From Prevotella sp. (GTDB lineage Bacteria; Bacteroidota; Bacteroidia; Bacteroidales; Bacteroidaceae), in contig JAFLSG010000015.1 of the NCBI GenBank assembly GCA_022511065.1, positions 1 to 46,044 of the forward strand: a stretch of 46,044 bases of DNA, written 5' to 3'. Below, in pieces: positions 33,878 to 41,399 of the stretch (position 1 is the first letter of the stretch; every line of letters begins with the position of its first letter). The notes below the pieces were generated by a model. It was not told the DNA's origin. It saw only the letters and a program-made list of their open reading frames with translations, and ran no database searches. The translations under genes and the position numbers were made by a program.

Positions 33878-35389
33878 ATGACCATTATGGAGAATAATAA
33901 CAAAAAACAAACTACAGCCAAATATTTCTTTGCCGTGGATCTGGGCGCAACCAGTGGGCGCACCATCATCGGCAACATTGAAGGCGGCAAGTTCGGTCTT
34001 GAGGAAGTGACACGCTTTCCGAACAATCTCATCGAGCAGGGCGGACACTATTATTGGGACATCCATGCGCTCTACTTTGAGATTATCAAGGGACTGAAGG
34101 AGGTGGCTCGCAGGGGCTTGGACATCGTTTCGATAGGTATCGACACGTGGGGTGTGGATTTCGTGTTCGTCGGCGAAGACGGGGCAATCCTACGCAATCC
34201 GCGTGCTTATCGCGACCCTGTGACGTTTGATGCGATGGACGACTATCTCAAGCACGTCATCAGTAAGAAAGAGGTGTATGACGTGACGGGCATCCAATTT
34301 CTCAACTTCAACTCTATCTTCCAACTCTATGCCATGCGGCGCGAGGGAAATTCTGCATTGGAACACGCACAGAAGATTCTGTTCGTGCCCGATGCACTGA
34401 GCTGGATGCTGACGGGTAACGAGGTGTGTGAATATACCATCGCCTCGACCTCGCAATTGCTCGACCCGCGCACGAAACTGCTTGATGAACGGCTGTTGGC
34501 AAGTCTCGGACTGACGCGCTCAAAGTTCGGCAAGATGGTCAATCCCGGTACGGTGATTGGCGTGCTGACCGATGAAGTGCAGCGGCTGACGGGATTAGGG
34601 GCTGTGCCGGTCATCGCCGTGGCAGGGCATGACACGGGTTCAGCCGTGGCTGCCGTACCCGCAAAAGATGAGAAGTTTGCTTATCTTTCGAGCGGTACGT
34701 GGAGCCTGATGGGTATCGAGACGAAGGATGCCATCATCAGCGACCTCAGCTATGAGCGCAATTTCACCAACGAGGGCGGCATCGAGGGCACGACGCGCTT
34801 CTTGAAGAACATCTGCGGCATGTGGCTCTATGAGCGTTGCCGCTTGGAGTGGCCGGAAGAAGTGCGCAAGTTGAGCCATCCCGAGTTGCAAGGCTCGGCA
34901 ATGGAGGTTGAGCCGTTCCGTAGCATCATCAATCCCGACGATCAGGTGTTTGCAGCACCATCGAGCATGATTGGTGCAATACAGAAGTATTGCCGCGACA
35001 CAAGGCAACCCGTGCCAGAAACACCGGCGGAGATTTGCCGTTGCATCTTCGACTCGCTCGCCCTGCGCTATCGTCAGGTGTTCCGTTGGATGCAGGAGTT
35101 CGCTCCATTCCGCTTGGAAGTGCTGCACATCATCGGTGGTGGAAGCCTCAACAAGTATCTGAACCAGTTTACCGCCAACTCTACGGGCGCAACCGTGCTT
35201 GCAGGCCCGCAGGAAGGTACTGCCATTGGTAACATCATGCTGCAGGCGAAGGCTGCTGGTTTGGTGAAAGACATCTGGGAGATGCGTGCCATCATCGCCA
35301 ACTCTTTAGAGCTTGTGAAGTATGAGCCGACCGACAAGGAGGCATGGGACAAGGCATTTGAGAAATATCTTACTATCATTAATCAATAA
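33878..35389 (+). CDS. rhaB: Rhamnulokinase
   Basis: The 503-residue FGGY-family carbohydrate kinase phosphorylates L-rhamnulose to L-rhamnulose-1-phosphate. The N-terminal ATPase loop is AVDLGATSGRTIIG, with conserved GIDTWGVDFVFV and the phosphate loop region AGHDTGSAVAAVPA and SSGTWSLMGIE. The C-terminal GGGSLNKYLNQFTAN and GPQEGTAIGN are typical of RhaB. The start at 33878 or at the ATG at 33887 (MENNN) is possible. rhaA follows after 14 nt. Identification over other FGGY kinases is supported by the adjoining rhaA and rhaT. Confidence 0.94.
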   Translation: MTIMENNNKKQTTAKYFFAVDLGATSGRTIIGNIEGGKFGLEEVTRFPNNLIEQGGHYYWDIHALYFEIIKGLKEVARRGLDIVSIGIDTWGVDFVFVGEDGAILRNPRAYRDPVTFDAMDDYLKHVISKKEVYDVTGIQFLNFNSIFQLYAMRREGNSALEHAQKILFVPDALSWMLTGNEVCEYTIASTSQLLDPRTKLLDERLLASLGLTRSKFGKMVNPGTVIGVLTDEVQRLTGLGAVPVIAVAGHDTGSAVAAVPAKDEKFAYLSSGTWSLMGIETKDAIISDLSYERNFTNEGGIEGTTRFLKNICGMWLYERCRLEWPEEVRKLSHPELQGSAMEVEPFRSIINPDDQVFAAPSSMIGAIQKYCRDTRQPVPETPAEICRCIFDSLALRYRQVFRWMQEFAPFRLEVLHIIGGGSLNKYLNQFTANSTGATVLAGPQEGTAIGNIMLQAKAAGLVKDIWEMRAIIANSLELVKYEPTDKEAWDKAFEKYLTIINQ

Positions 35390-35403
35390 AAAACAGACAA
35401 TTT

Positions 35404-36657
35404 ATGAAAGCAGAACTGATTGAGAAAGCTTATGCCGTGGCGAAAGAGCGCTACGCAGCTATCGGCGTCGATACCGACGCAGCCCTTGAGAAACTCCAGA
35501 AGCAGCAGATTTCGCTGCACTGCTGGCAGACAGACGATGTTGTAGGTTTCGAGCGCAACGAGGCTCTTTCCGGCGGTATTCAGACCACGGGTAACTATCC
35601 CGGTCGTGCCCGCAACATCGACGAGGTGCGCAAGGACATTGAATTTGTAAAGACCCTGCTCGGTGGTGACCATCGTCTGAATCTCCATGAGATTTACGGT
35701 GACTTCGGTGGTAAGTTCGTAGATCGCGACCAGGTGGATGTAACGCATTTCCAGAGTTGGATTGACTGGGCAAAGGAGAACAACATGAAGCTCGACTTCA
35801 ACTCCACATCGTTCTCTCACCCGAAGTCTGGCGACCTCTCGCTCTCTAACCCCGACAAGGGCATCCGCGACTTCTGGATTGAGCATACCAAGCGTTGCCG
35901 TCGTATCGCTGATGCAATGGGTAAGGCACAGAACGATCCCTGTATCATGAACATCTGGGTACACGACGGAAGCAAGGATGTACCCGTTCAGCGAAAGAAG
36001 TATCGTGAAATCCTCGCCGCTTCTCTCGACGAGATTATGGAGGAGAACCTGCCGAACATGAAGGCTTGCTTCGAGGCTAAGCTGTTTGGTATCGGTCTGG
36101 AGAGCTACACCGTTGGTTCGCACGATTTCTATACTGCTTACTGCGCTACCCGCAAGCAGATGTACACGCTTGACACCGGTCACTATGAGCAGACGGAGAA
36201 CGTAAGCGACTTCGTTTCCACGTTGTTGATGTACGTTCCCGAGCTGATGCTCCATGTATCTCGCCCGGTACGTTGGGATTCCGACCACGTGACCATCATG
36301 AACGATCAGACGCTCGACCTGTTCAAAGAGCTGGTTCGCGCTGACGGTCTCGACCGCGCCCACGTAGGTCTCGACTACTTCGATGCAAGCATCAACCGCA
36401 TCGGTGCTTATATCATTGGTACGCGCGCCACGCAAAAGTGCATCCTGCAAGCCCTGCTTGAGCCGCTTGCAAAGTTGCGTGAGTATGAGAACAACGGTCA
36501 GTATTTCGAGCGTCTTGCACTCCTCGAGGAGGCTAAGTCGCTGCCGTTCGGTGCTGTCTATGACTACTTCAACCTGAAGAACAATGTTCCCGTAGGTGAG
36601 GAGTATATCGCTGCCATCCAGCAGTACGAGAAGGACGTAACCTCAAAGCGTAACTGA
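35404..36657 (+). CDS. rhaA: L-rhamnose isomerase
   Basis: The 417-residue, cytoplasmic, metal-dependent enzyme converts L-rhamnose to L-rhamnulose. The length equals that of E. coli RhaA (419). Clear family segments are SLHCWQTDDVVGFE, GGIQTTGNYPGRARN, LDFNSTSFSHPKSGDLSL, FGIGLESYTVGSHDFY and SRPVRWDSDHV, which contains metal-binding Asp and His. Its stop overlaps the rhaT start by one base (TGATG). It is the second gene of rhaBAT. Confidence 0.98.
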   Translation: MKAELIEKAYAVAKERYAAIGVDTDAALEKLQKQQISLHCWQTDDVVGFERNEALSGGIQTTGNYPGRARNIDEVRKDIEFVKTLLGGDHRLNLHEIYGDFGGKFVDRDQVDVTHFQSWIDWAKENNMKLDFNSTSFSHPKSGDLSLSNPDKGIRDFWIEHTKRCRRIADAMGKAQNDPCIMNIWVHDGSKDVPVQRKKYREILAASLDEIMEENLPNMKACFEAKLFGIGLESYTVGSHDFYTAYCATRKQMYTLDTGHYEQTENVSDFVSTLLMYVPELMLHVSRPVRWDSDHVTIMNDQTLDLFKELVRADGLDRAHVGLDYFDASINRIGAYIIGTRATQKCILQALLEPLAKLREYENNGQYFERLALLEEAKSLPFGAVYDYFNLKNNVPVGEEYIAAIQQYEKDVTSKRN

Positions 36658-37694
36658 TGGAACTGGTAATCGGACTTATCATCATCGCGATAGGCGCATT
36701 CTGCCAAAGCAGCTGCTACGTTCCCATCAACAAGATCAAGGACTGGTCGTGGGAAACGTACTGGATTGTGCAGGGCGTGTTCGCGTGGCTGATATTACCA
36801 TTCTTGGGTGCTCTGCTGGCTGTGCCGGCAGGGCATTGCCTTTGTGAACTGTTCACCGCAGGGCAGTCGTTCAACATCTGGATGACCATCTTCTTCGGTG
36901 TGCTGTGGGGCGTGGGCGGACTGACCTTCGGTCTTTCCATGCGCTACCTCGGCGTGGCACTCGGTCAGTCGATAGCACTCGGCACTTGCGCCGGTCTCGG
37001 CACTATCATGGGCCCCGTGCTGCTGAACATCTTCTTCCCCGAACTGAAGCCGTTGGAGTCGCTTACCTTCGCCGTGATTCTCGGTGTGGTGGTGACGCTG
37101 ATAGGCATCGCCATCATCGGCGTGGCAGGCTCCATGAAAGCCGCGTCACTCTCCGAGGAGGAGAAGAAGGCTGCCGTGAAGGACTTTAATTTCCCCAAAG
37201 GTCTTGCCATCGCCCTGCTTGCAGGTTTCATGAGTGGCTGCTTCAACGTGGGATTGGAGTTTGGTAAGGGCATCAACTTCGGCGACCTAACGCCGGATAT
37301 GTTCAAGACGCTGCCCGCCACGTTCCTCGTAACGCTCGGCGGTTTCGTCACCAATGCTATCTACTGCCTCTATCAGAATCAGAAGAACGGCACTTGGGGC
37401 GACTACAAGAAAGGCTCAGTATGGTGCAACAACCTCTTGTTCTGCGCTCTCGCGGGTGCGCTCTGGTATAGCCAGTTCTTCGGACTGTCTCTCGGTAAGG
37501 GTTTCCTCACCGAGTCTCCGACGCTGATGACGCTCTCGTTCTGCATCCTCATGGCGCTGAACGTGGTATTCTCCAATGTCTGGGGCATCATCCTCAAGGA
37601 GTGGAAAGGCTGCTCGCAGAAGACCATCACCGTGCTCATCGTCGGTATCGTGGTGCTTATCATCTCGAGCTTCTTGCCGCAGCTGATTGGGTAA
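36657..37694 (+). CDS. rhaT: L-rhamnose/proton symporter RhaT
   Basis: The 345-residue inner-membrane protein has ten hydrophobic segments, as in E. coli RhaT (344 residues). It imports L-rhamnose with a proton. Conserved stretches include QSSCYVPINKIKDWSWETYW near the start, GVLWGVGGLTFGLSMRYLG and SGCFNVGLEFGKG. It is the last gene of rhaBAT and is followed by a terminator. A lactaldehyde reductase gene, present in some Bacteroides rha operons, is not seen here. Confidence 0.97.
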   Translation: MELVIGLIIIAIGAFCQSSCYVPINKIKDWSWETYWIVQGVFAWLILPFLGALLAVPAGHCLCELFTAGQSFNIWMTIFFGVLWGVGGLTFGLSMRYLGVALGQSIALGTCAGLGTIMGPVLLNIFFPELKPLESLTFAVILGVVVTLIGIAIIGVAGSMKAASLSEEEKKAAVKDFNFPKGLAIALLAGFMSGCFNVGLEFGKGINFGDLTPDMFKTLPATFLVTLGGFVTNAIYCLYQNQKNGTWGDYKKGSVWCNNLLFCALAGALWYSQFFGLSLGKGFLTESPTLMTLSFCILMALNVVFSNVWGIILKEWKGCSQKTITVLIVGIVVLIISSFLPQLIG

Positions 37695-37752
37695 TAGGTA
37701 TATTATTGTCCCTGACATTCAGCTTAAACTGAAGAAAACATCCCCCTTTCCT

Positions 37753-37789
37753 CCCGCTCTGATGGCAACCATCGGAGCGGGATTTTTTT
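37753..37789 (+). terminator. Rho-independent terminator after rhaT
   Basis: CCCGCTCTGATGG and CCATCGGAGCGGG pair with one T-G wobble around a CAA loop, followed by ATTTTTTT. Confidence 0.92.
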
Positions 37790-37836
37790 CATACAAACAC
37801 TTCACTCCATCCTTGCCCCTCTAAAAGACCATTCCG

Positions 37837-37963
37837 CATTCGCAGCTCCACGACACCTCATTTTGTGCTCCGCAGTGCGCCATTTTGTGCTCCGCGAGGT
37901 CTCATTCTGTGCTCCACAGTTCCTCAATTTGTGCTCCACAGTTGCACGACGGAGCACAAAATG
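37837..37963. repeat. 22-bp repeat array: five direct copies and one inverted copy
   Basis: The core CATTTTGTGCTCC occurs at 37859 and 37881, with variants at 37903 (CATTCTGTGCTCC) and 37925 (CAATTTGTGCTCC) and a diverged copy at 37837 (CATTCGCAGCTCC). All starts are exactly 22 bp apart. At 37951-37963 the perfect inverse GGAGCACAAAATG follows. The nine bases between cores are partly conserved (GCAGT/ACAGT), so they are not unique spacers. The array fills most of the gap between the rhaT terminator and the next promoter; no gene is seen in this gap. Confidence 0.92.
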
Positions 37964-38105
37964 ACGCAGCGTCGAGCCGAAAATCTTACACGCGCGCGTA
38001 CCTTATATTATATAGAGAGAGAGTTTAACGGTCTTACCCTCGTAAGTGCTGCAATCTCTAAATCCGTAAAAATACCCGACAATGTGCAAAATAACTCCAA
38101 AATAG

Positions 38106-38136
38106 TTGGGCATTTAAGAATTATTCCGTACCTTTG
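38106..38136 (+). promoter_or_regulatory. Bacteroidetes promoter for the Mfa2-like lipoprotein
   Basis: TTG at 38106-38108 and TACCTTTG at 38129-38136 are 20 nt apart. The ATG is 38 nt downstream. Confidence 0.65.
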
Positions 38137-38174
38137 CATCGTTACTTTATTACCTAATAATACGAAAAACAAAC

Positions 38175-39542
38175 ATGAGGAGATTTTATGTGAATTTCAT
38201 TGCCGCCGTGTGCGGTGTGGCAGCCTTGAGCGGATGCGCCAAGGAAGTGATTAACGAAAGTATGCCGGAACTGAACAGTCGGCTGACGGTGATAACACGT
38301 GCAAGTGATACCGATGACGGGACAAGCATCACCACCCCGATTCGCTTGTATGTGTTCGACGAGGAGGAAACTTGCGTGGAAGTGCAGACACTTGCGGAGG
38401 ATGTAAATACGCTCTCCATCAGTCTGCCCGAAGGCGAGTACGGGATTTATGCGATTGGCGGGGCAGATGACGACCGACTGACATTGCCTTCAAAAGAGAG
38501 CGCCAAGAAGAACTCGGAGATTCAACTCAAAAGCGGGAAACAACATGATGACTTGATGATGGGACATGCCAGCGTTGCACTGGCTGCAAACAAGGAGAAT
38601 CAGCTGACACTTGGCATGGAGCGAAAGGTGTTGCTGCTGAAAAGTGTCATTATTAAGAACGTGCCGAGTACGGCGGAGGCTGTTAGCATCAGCCTTTCAC
38701 CAATGTATGAATCCGTTTTGCTCAATGGAAACTATAACGGAGAGAGTGGCAGATATACTATTGATTTGACTGAACAAGGGGAGGGAGTTTGGAAACTGAA
38801 CAACCCAGAGGAATATCTGCTGCCCTCGGTAGGTAAGCCGACTATTACTGTTGAGATTGACCAAAAGAGTTATTCCTATACTTGCGATGAGGAGTTTATT
38901 GCTAATTATAAACTCAGCATTGAAGGGGAATATACCGAAACTGGCAGTGGCGCAAACGTGCAACTCAGTGGTACTATCACGGGGGTGCAATGGGCTGGTG
39001 ACAAATCCATCAAGTTTAAGTTTGATGAGAATGGTAGTCAGAAAGTGGAGGACGATGGTGAAGAGGATGGAGAGGATGGTGAAGAGGATGGAGAGGATGG
39101 AGAAGAGGATGAAGAGGATGAAGAGGATGAAGACCTTCCCATTGCAGACACTCTATATGACAATAAATATTATGTCCTAACTACGAATGGACAATCAGCA
39201 ACTTTATTATCTCCAACTGAAATACAAGTCTTCATAAATAGTGATGTTCCTTCTAATAATGCAGAAAAACTATCCGTCATTAACAACACATTGAAAACTT
39301 ATGAAACTGGAGGGAAAATTCAACAATGGCGACTTCCAACTTTGGCAGAAGCAAAAGAGATTGTGGCAAAACAAGCAGCAATAAAAGCAAAAACAACTGG
39401 TATAAATAACACTTATGGGTATTTTTACGACGAAAATGGAGTGCTAAAAGCCTTTAAAGGAACATCCAATACATTTCAAGAACAAACCAATATAAAAATT
39501 GCGAACCTCCGCCCCGTTACCACAATCACTTTCCAACAATAA
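38175..39542 (+). CDS. FimB/Mfa2-like fimbrial lipoprotein with acidic repeat
   Basis: The 455-residue lipoprotein has the lipobox LSGC with C21. Residues about 35-270 resemble the FimB/Mfa2 fimbrial anchor family, with IRLYVFDEEETCVEVQTL, a SISLPEGEYGIYAIGG strand pair and further beta strands. Such proteins sit on the outer membrane and anchor or cap fimbriae. An acidic tract made almost only of Asp, Glu and Gly (about 292-321) links to a C-terminal domain containing WRLPTLAEAKEIV, a motif seen in DUF1566/Lcl-type domains. The C-terminal part is clearly more AT-rich than the first part. No fimbrillin gene is adjacent; it stands alone between the rhaT and rhaD genes. The functional call is moderate. 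Confidence 0.7.
   Translation: MRRFYVNFIAAVCGVAALSGCAKEVINESMPELNSRLTVITRASDTDDGTSITTPIRLYVFDEEETCVEVQTLAEDVNTLSISLPEGEYGIYAIGGADDDRLTLPSKESAKKNSEIQLKSGKQHDDLMMGHASVALAANKENQLTLGMERKVLLLKSVIIKNVPSTAEAVSISLSPMYESVLLNGNYNGESGRYTIDLTEQGEGVWKLNNPEEYLLPSVGKPTITVEIDQKSYSYTCDEEFIANYKLSIEGEYTETGSGANVQLSGTITGVQWAGDKSIKFKFDENGSQKVEDDGEEDGEDGEEDGEDGEEDEEDEEDEDLPIADTLYDNKYYVLTTNGQSATLLSPTEIQVFINSDVPSNNAEKLSVINNTLKTYETGGKIQQWRLPTLAEAKEIVAKQAAIKAKTTGINNTYGYFYDENGVLKAFKGTSNTFQEQTNIKIANLRPVTTITFQQ
39048..39135 (+). repeat. In-frame GA-rich tandem repeat (Asp/Glu/Gly tract)
   Basis: Repeats of GAGGATGGA, GAAGAGGATGGA and GAAGAGGAT units fill about 88 bp inside the lipoprotein gene. Units are multiples of three, so slippage would change the length of the acidic linker without breaking the frame. 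Confidence 0.85.
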
Positions 39543-39592
39543 AAAAGGTAACCGCAGAATAGTTGCAAAAGAGAGCAATTGGTTAAAAAGGG

Positions 39593-39667
39593 TTACTATA
39601 GTGTTTAGGAGGCGTAAACATAGTGTTTAGACATCCTAAACACTATAGTAAGATATCGTAAACACCC
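39593..39667. repeat. 22-bp repeat array: two direct and two inverted copies
   Basis: ATAGTGTTTAG occurs at 39598 and 39620, 22 bp apart. In inverse orientation CTAAACAC is at 39636 and GTAAACAC at 39658, again 22 bp apart. The outer direct copy and the first inverse copy form a perfect 18-bp inverted repeat (39593-39610 with 39634-39651). The array lies between the convergent lipoprotein and rhaD genes. Confidence 0.88.
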
Positions 39668-39672
39668 TATCT

Positions 39673-39715
39673 GCAAAAAACAAATTCCTCAATGCTTCAC
39701 AGCATCGAGGAATTT
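39673..39715 (-). terminator. Rho-independent terminator of rhaD
   Basis: AAATTCCTCAATGCT (39682-39696) pairs with AGCATCGAGGAATTT (39701-39715) with one mismatch and a 4-nt loop. On the minus strand it is followed by TGTTTTTTG. Confidence 0.75.
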
Positions 39716-39765
39716 ACATCTTGAATTTATGTAGTCAGTAGTTGTTTTCTTATTGTTATCCTGAT

Positions 39766-40575
39766 TTATTTCGGTAAATTGAAAGCGAGGGTCATTTCTG
39801 CCATCTGCTCGTCGCTCATGCCCTCTGGCTCAAAGCCCATTGACTTGGCTACCATATAAATCTTGGCACTCTTTGAGAGCACGTCAATCTGGTCGAAGGC
39901 ATCCATCACGTCAAGACCCTTGGCGAATACACCATGCTTCTCCCACATCACCACATCGTAGTCCTCCAACTCCTTCAGCGTGGCATCTGCCAACTGGTTG
40001 GAACCAGGCAACGTGTAGGGAACGATACCGAGACCGAGCGGGCAGAATGCCTTCGTCTCGGGAATCATAGACCACAGTATCTTGGTCAGCACATCCTTGC
40101 CGAGGAAAGCGCGGTTGTGGCTCATAGCCACCAACTCAATGGGGTGCGTGTGAACGGTTGCCTTGTAGTTGCTGCCACTCTCTATCAGGTTGGCATGCAC
40201 CGTGAGGTGACTGGGCAGCTCACTGGTGGGCATCACCTCATTGTCGGCAATAATCACGTAGGATGCGCAATCCTCCAAGATGCGGATGATACTTCCATTG
40301 TCCATCGGCCAACGGGCAAGGTCGCGCATGCGCTTGCCTGTGCCCTTGCAATAGAAATAGCAGCCTTTCAGCGCCGGCAGCGCGACACCAATCTGCTTTA
40401 CCTCACTGATGGCGGGCAGCTGACGAATCTCGTCATCCACCAAGTCGGTCACGTTTACGGTGATGTTTCCACCGTTACGCTCTGCCCATCCGTTCTGCCA
40501 GAGGTAACCGGCAACTTCCGCAATCTTCTCAATCTCGGCCTTCAAAGCCGGACGGCTATCTAAAACACTTTTCAT
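39766..40575 (-). CDS. rhaD: Rhamnulose-1-phosphate aldolase
   Basis: The 269-residue class II (zinc) aldolase cleaves L-rhamnulose-1-phosphate to dihydroxyacetone phosphate and L-lactaldehyde. The start MKSVLDSRPALK gives the usual length (E. coli RhaD 274). The zinc-binding histidines are in ATVHTHPIELVAMSHN and in MWEKHGVFAKG; NGWAERNGGNITVNV is the phosphate-binding region. It is transcribed separately from rhaBAT and convergent to the lipoprotein gene, but its promoter carries the same 21-bp-phased motif as rhaB, indicating joint control. Confidence 0.96.
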   Translation of the reverse strand: MKSVLDSRPALKAEIEKIAEVAGYLWQNGWAERNGGNITVNVTDLVDDEIRQLPAISEVKQIGVALPALKGCYFYCKGTGKRMRDLARWPMDNGSIIRILEDCASYVIIADNEVMPTSELPSHLTVHANLIESGSNYKATVHTHPIELVAMSHNRAFLGKDVLTKILWSMIPETKAFCPLGLGIVPYTLPGSNQLADATLKELEDYDVVMWEKHGVFAKGLDVMDAFDQIDVLSKSAKIYMVAKSMGFEPEGMSDEQMAEMTLAFNLPK

Positions 40576-40596
40576 GCTGTAATATTTTAAGTGGTG

Positions 40597-40604
40597 CAAA
40601 GATA
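40597..40604 (-). promoter_or_regulatory. -7 box of rhaD
   Basis: On the minus strand the bases read TATCTTTG, 21 nt before the start codon. No TTG lies at the usual distance; the operator takes its place. Confidence 0.55.
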
Positions 40605-40626
40605 GGATAATTTTCTGACACGCACA

Positions 40627-40662
40627 CCCGAATATTTGATTTTTCTGCCCGAATTTATGATT
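40627..40662 (-). promoter_or_regulatory. Pair of putative rhamnose-regulator half-sites (rhaD)
   Basis: On the minus strand AATCATAAATTCGGG and AATCAAATATTCGGG are direct repeats 21 bp apart, ending 22 nt before the -7 box. The same motif occurs upstream of rhaB. Confidence 0.6.
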
Positions 40663-40717
40663 TATTAATTGATTTATGTCAATTTCCCGTTGGGGAACAA
40701 AAAAACACGAATTTATT

Positions 40718-40747
40718 TTGTAGTGTCTGCGATTTACAGTATCTTTG
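40718..40747 (+). promoter_or_regulatory. Bacteroidetes promoter for the DUF6621-CASDH-recA unit
   Basis: TTG at 40718-40720 and TATCTTTG at 40740-40747 are 19 nt apart. The ATG at 40757 follows only 9 nt later, so the transcript would be nearly leaderless. Confidence 0.65.
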
Positions 40748-40756
40748 CAGACAAGT

Positions 40757-41362
40757 ATGAATGACAACCTGCCCGAAATCAAGTGGAGCGAGAACGTAAT
40801 ATTGGCCGATGCAGACTATATAGACAAGGTTGCATTCAACCTCATCGTAAACTTTGAGCGGATGATTGGCCGACGCATTCCGCAGGCAGACTTTGCCCGC
40901 TGGGCAGACTGCATCGCGCTTGACGGCGGCATCCGGGAGGGGCAGAACGAAATCTCCGTGGTGCTGATACATCGCAAGGACAAGAGTGCTCTTGAGAACT
41001 TCACGCCCGGCAACTATGCCGACGACCTGAACGGCAAGGCTTTCCAAGACCATCTGGGTGAGTTCATCATCAACGCCTATCCGATAGAAAGCATCGCCGA
41101 CGGCGAAGACTTCTTCATCGATGCGCTGCGGCTCATCGCCGCCCAAAAGGAGGTGAAGCGGCTGATGGTGATACCCGATGCGGAAAACGGGCATATATAT
41201 AATAAGGTGCGCGAAGCGCTCAACGAGACCGACGACGAAGGGAAGCGCATCACCGTGTTCGCCATGCAGCCCATGCCGGGCGGAAACTTCCGACAGGAAA
41301 TACTCGGCTACTCGCTGATGGCTGCATTGGGCATACGCGGGGACGAGATTCACACGGACTGA
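40757..41362 (+). CDS. Conserved hypothetical protein (DUF6621-like)
   Basis: The start MNDNLPEIKW gives a 201-residue cytoplasmic protein with no signal peptide or membrane segment. It resembles DUF6621 proteins of Bacteroidales, which have no known function. It has alternating helices and strands and conserved-looking stretches such as ALDGGIREGQNEISVVLIH and VFAMQPMPGGNFRQEILGYS. It is the first gene before the carboxynorspermidine synthase gene (37 nt gap) and may share its transcript. Confidence 0.7.
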   Translation: MNDNLPEIKWSENVILADADYIDKVAFNLIVNFERMIGRRIPQADFARWADCIALDGGIREGQNEISVVLIHRKDKSALENFTPGNYADDLNGKAFQDHLGEFIINAYPIESIADGEDFFIDALRLIAAQKEVKRLMVIPDAENGHIYNKVREALNETDDEGKRITVFAMQPMPGGNFRQEILGYSLMAALGIRGDEIHTD

Positions 41363-41399
41363 ACACATCATCATGAAATCATAAAATAAGGAAATAGAA

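Noticed and set aside
35383..36450. Long open frame (355 codons) on the minus strand opposite rhaA
   Set aside because: It lies wholly antisense to a certain gene, has no promoter, and its translation resembles no known family; codon bias of rhaA explains it.
37837..37963. CRISPR array
   Set aside because: Units are only 22 bp apart and the segments between cores are partly conserved, so there are no unique spacers; one copy is inverted; no cas genes are present.
37865..38254. Open frame of 129 codons spanning the repeat array and the lipoprotein promoter
   Set aside because: Its first part is translated repeat DNA, and it runs over a promoter and into the real lipoprotein gene in another frame.
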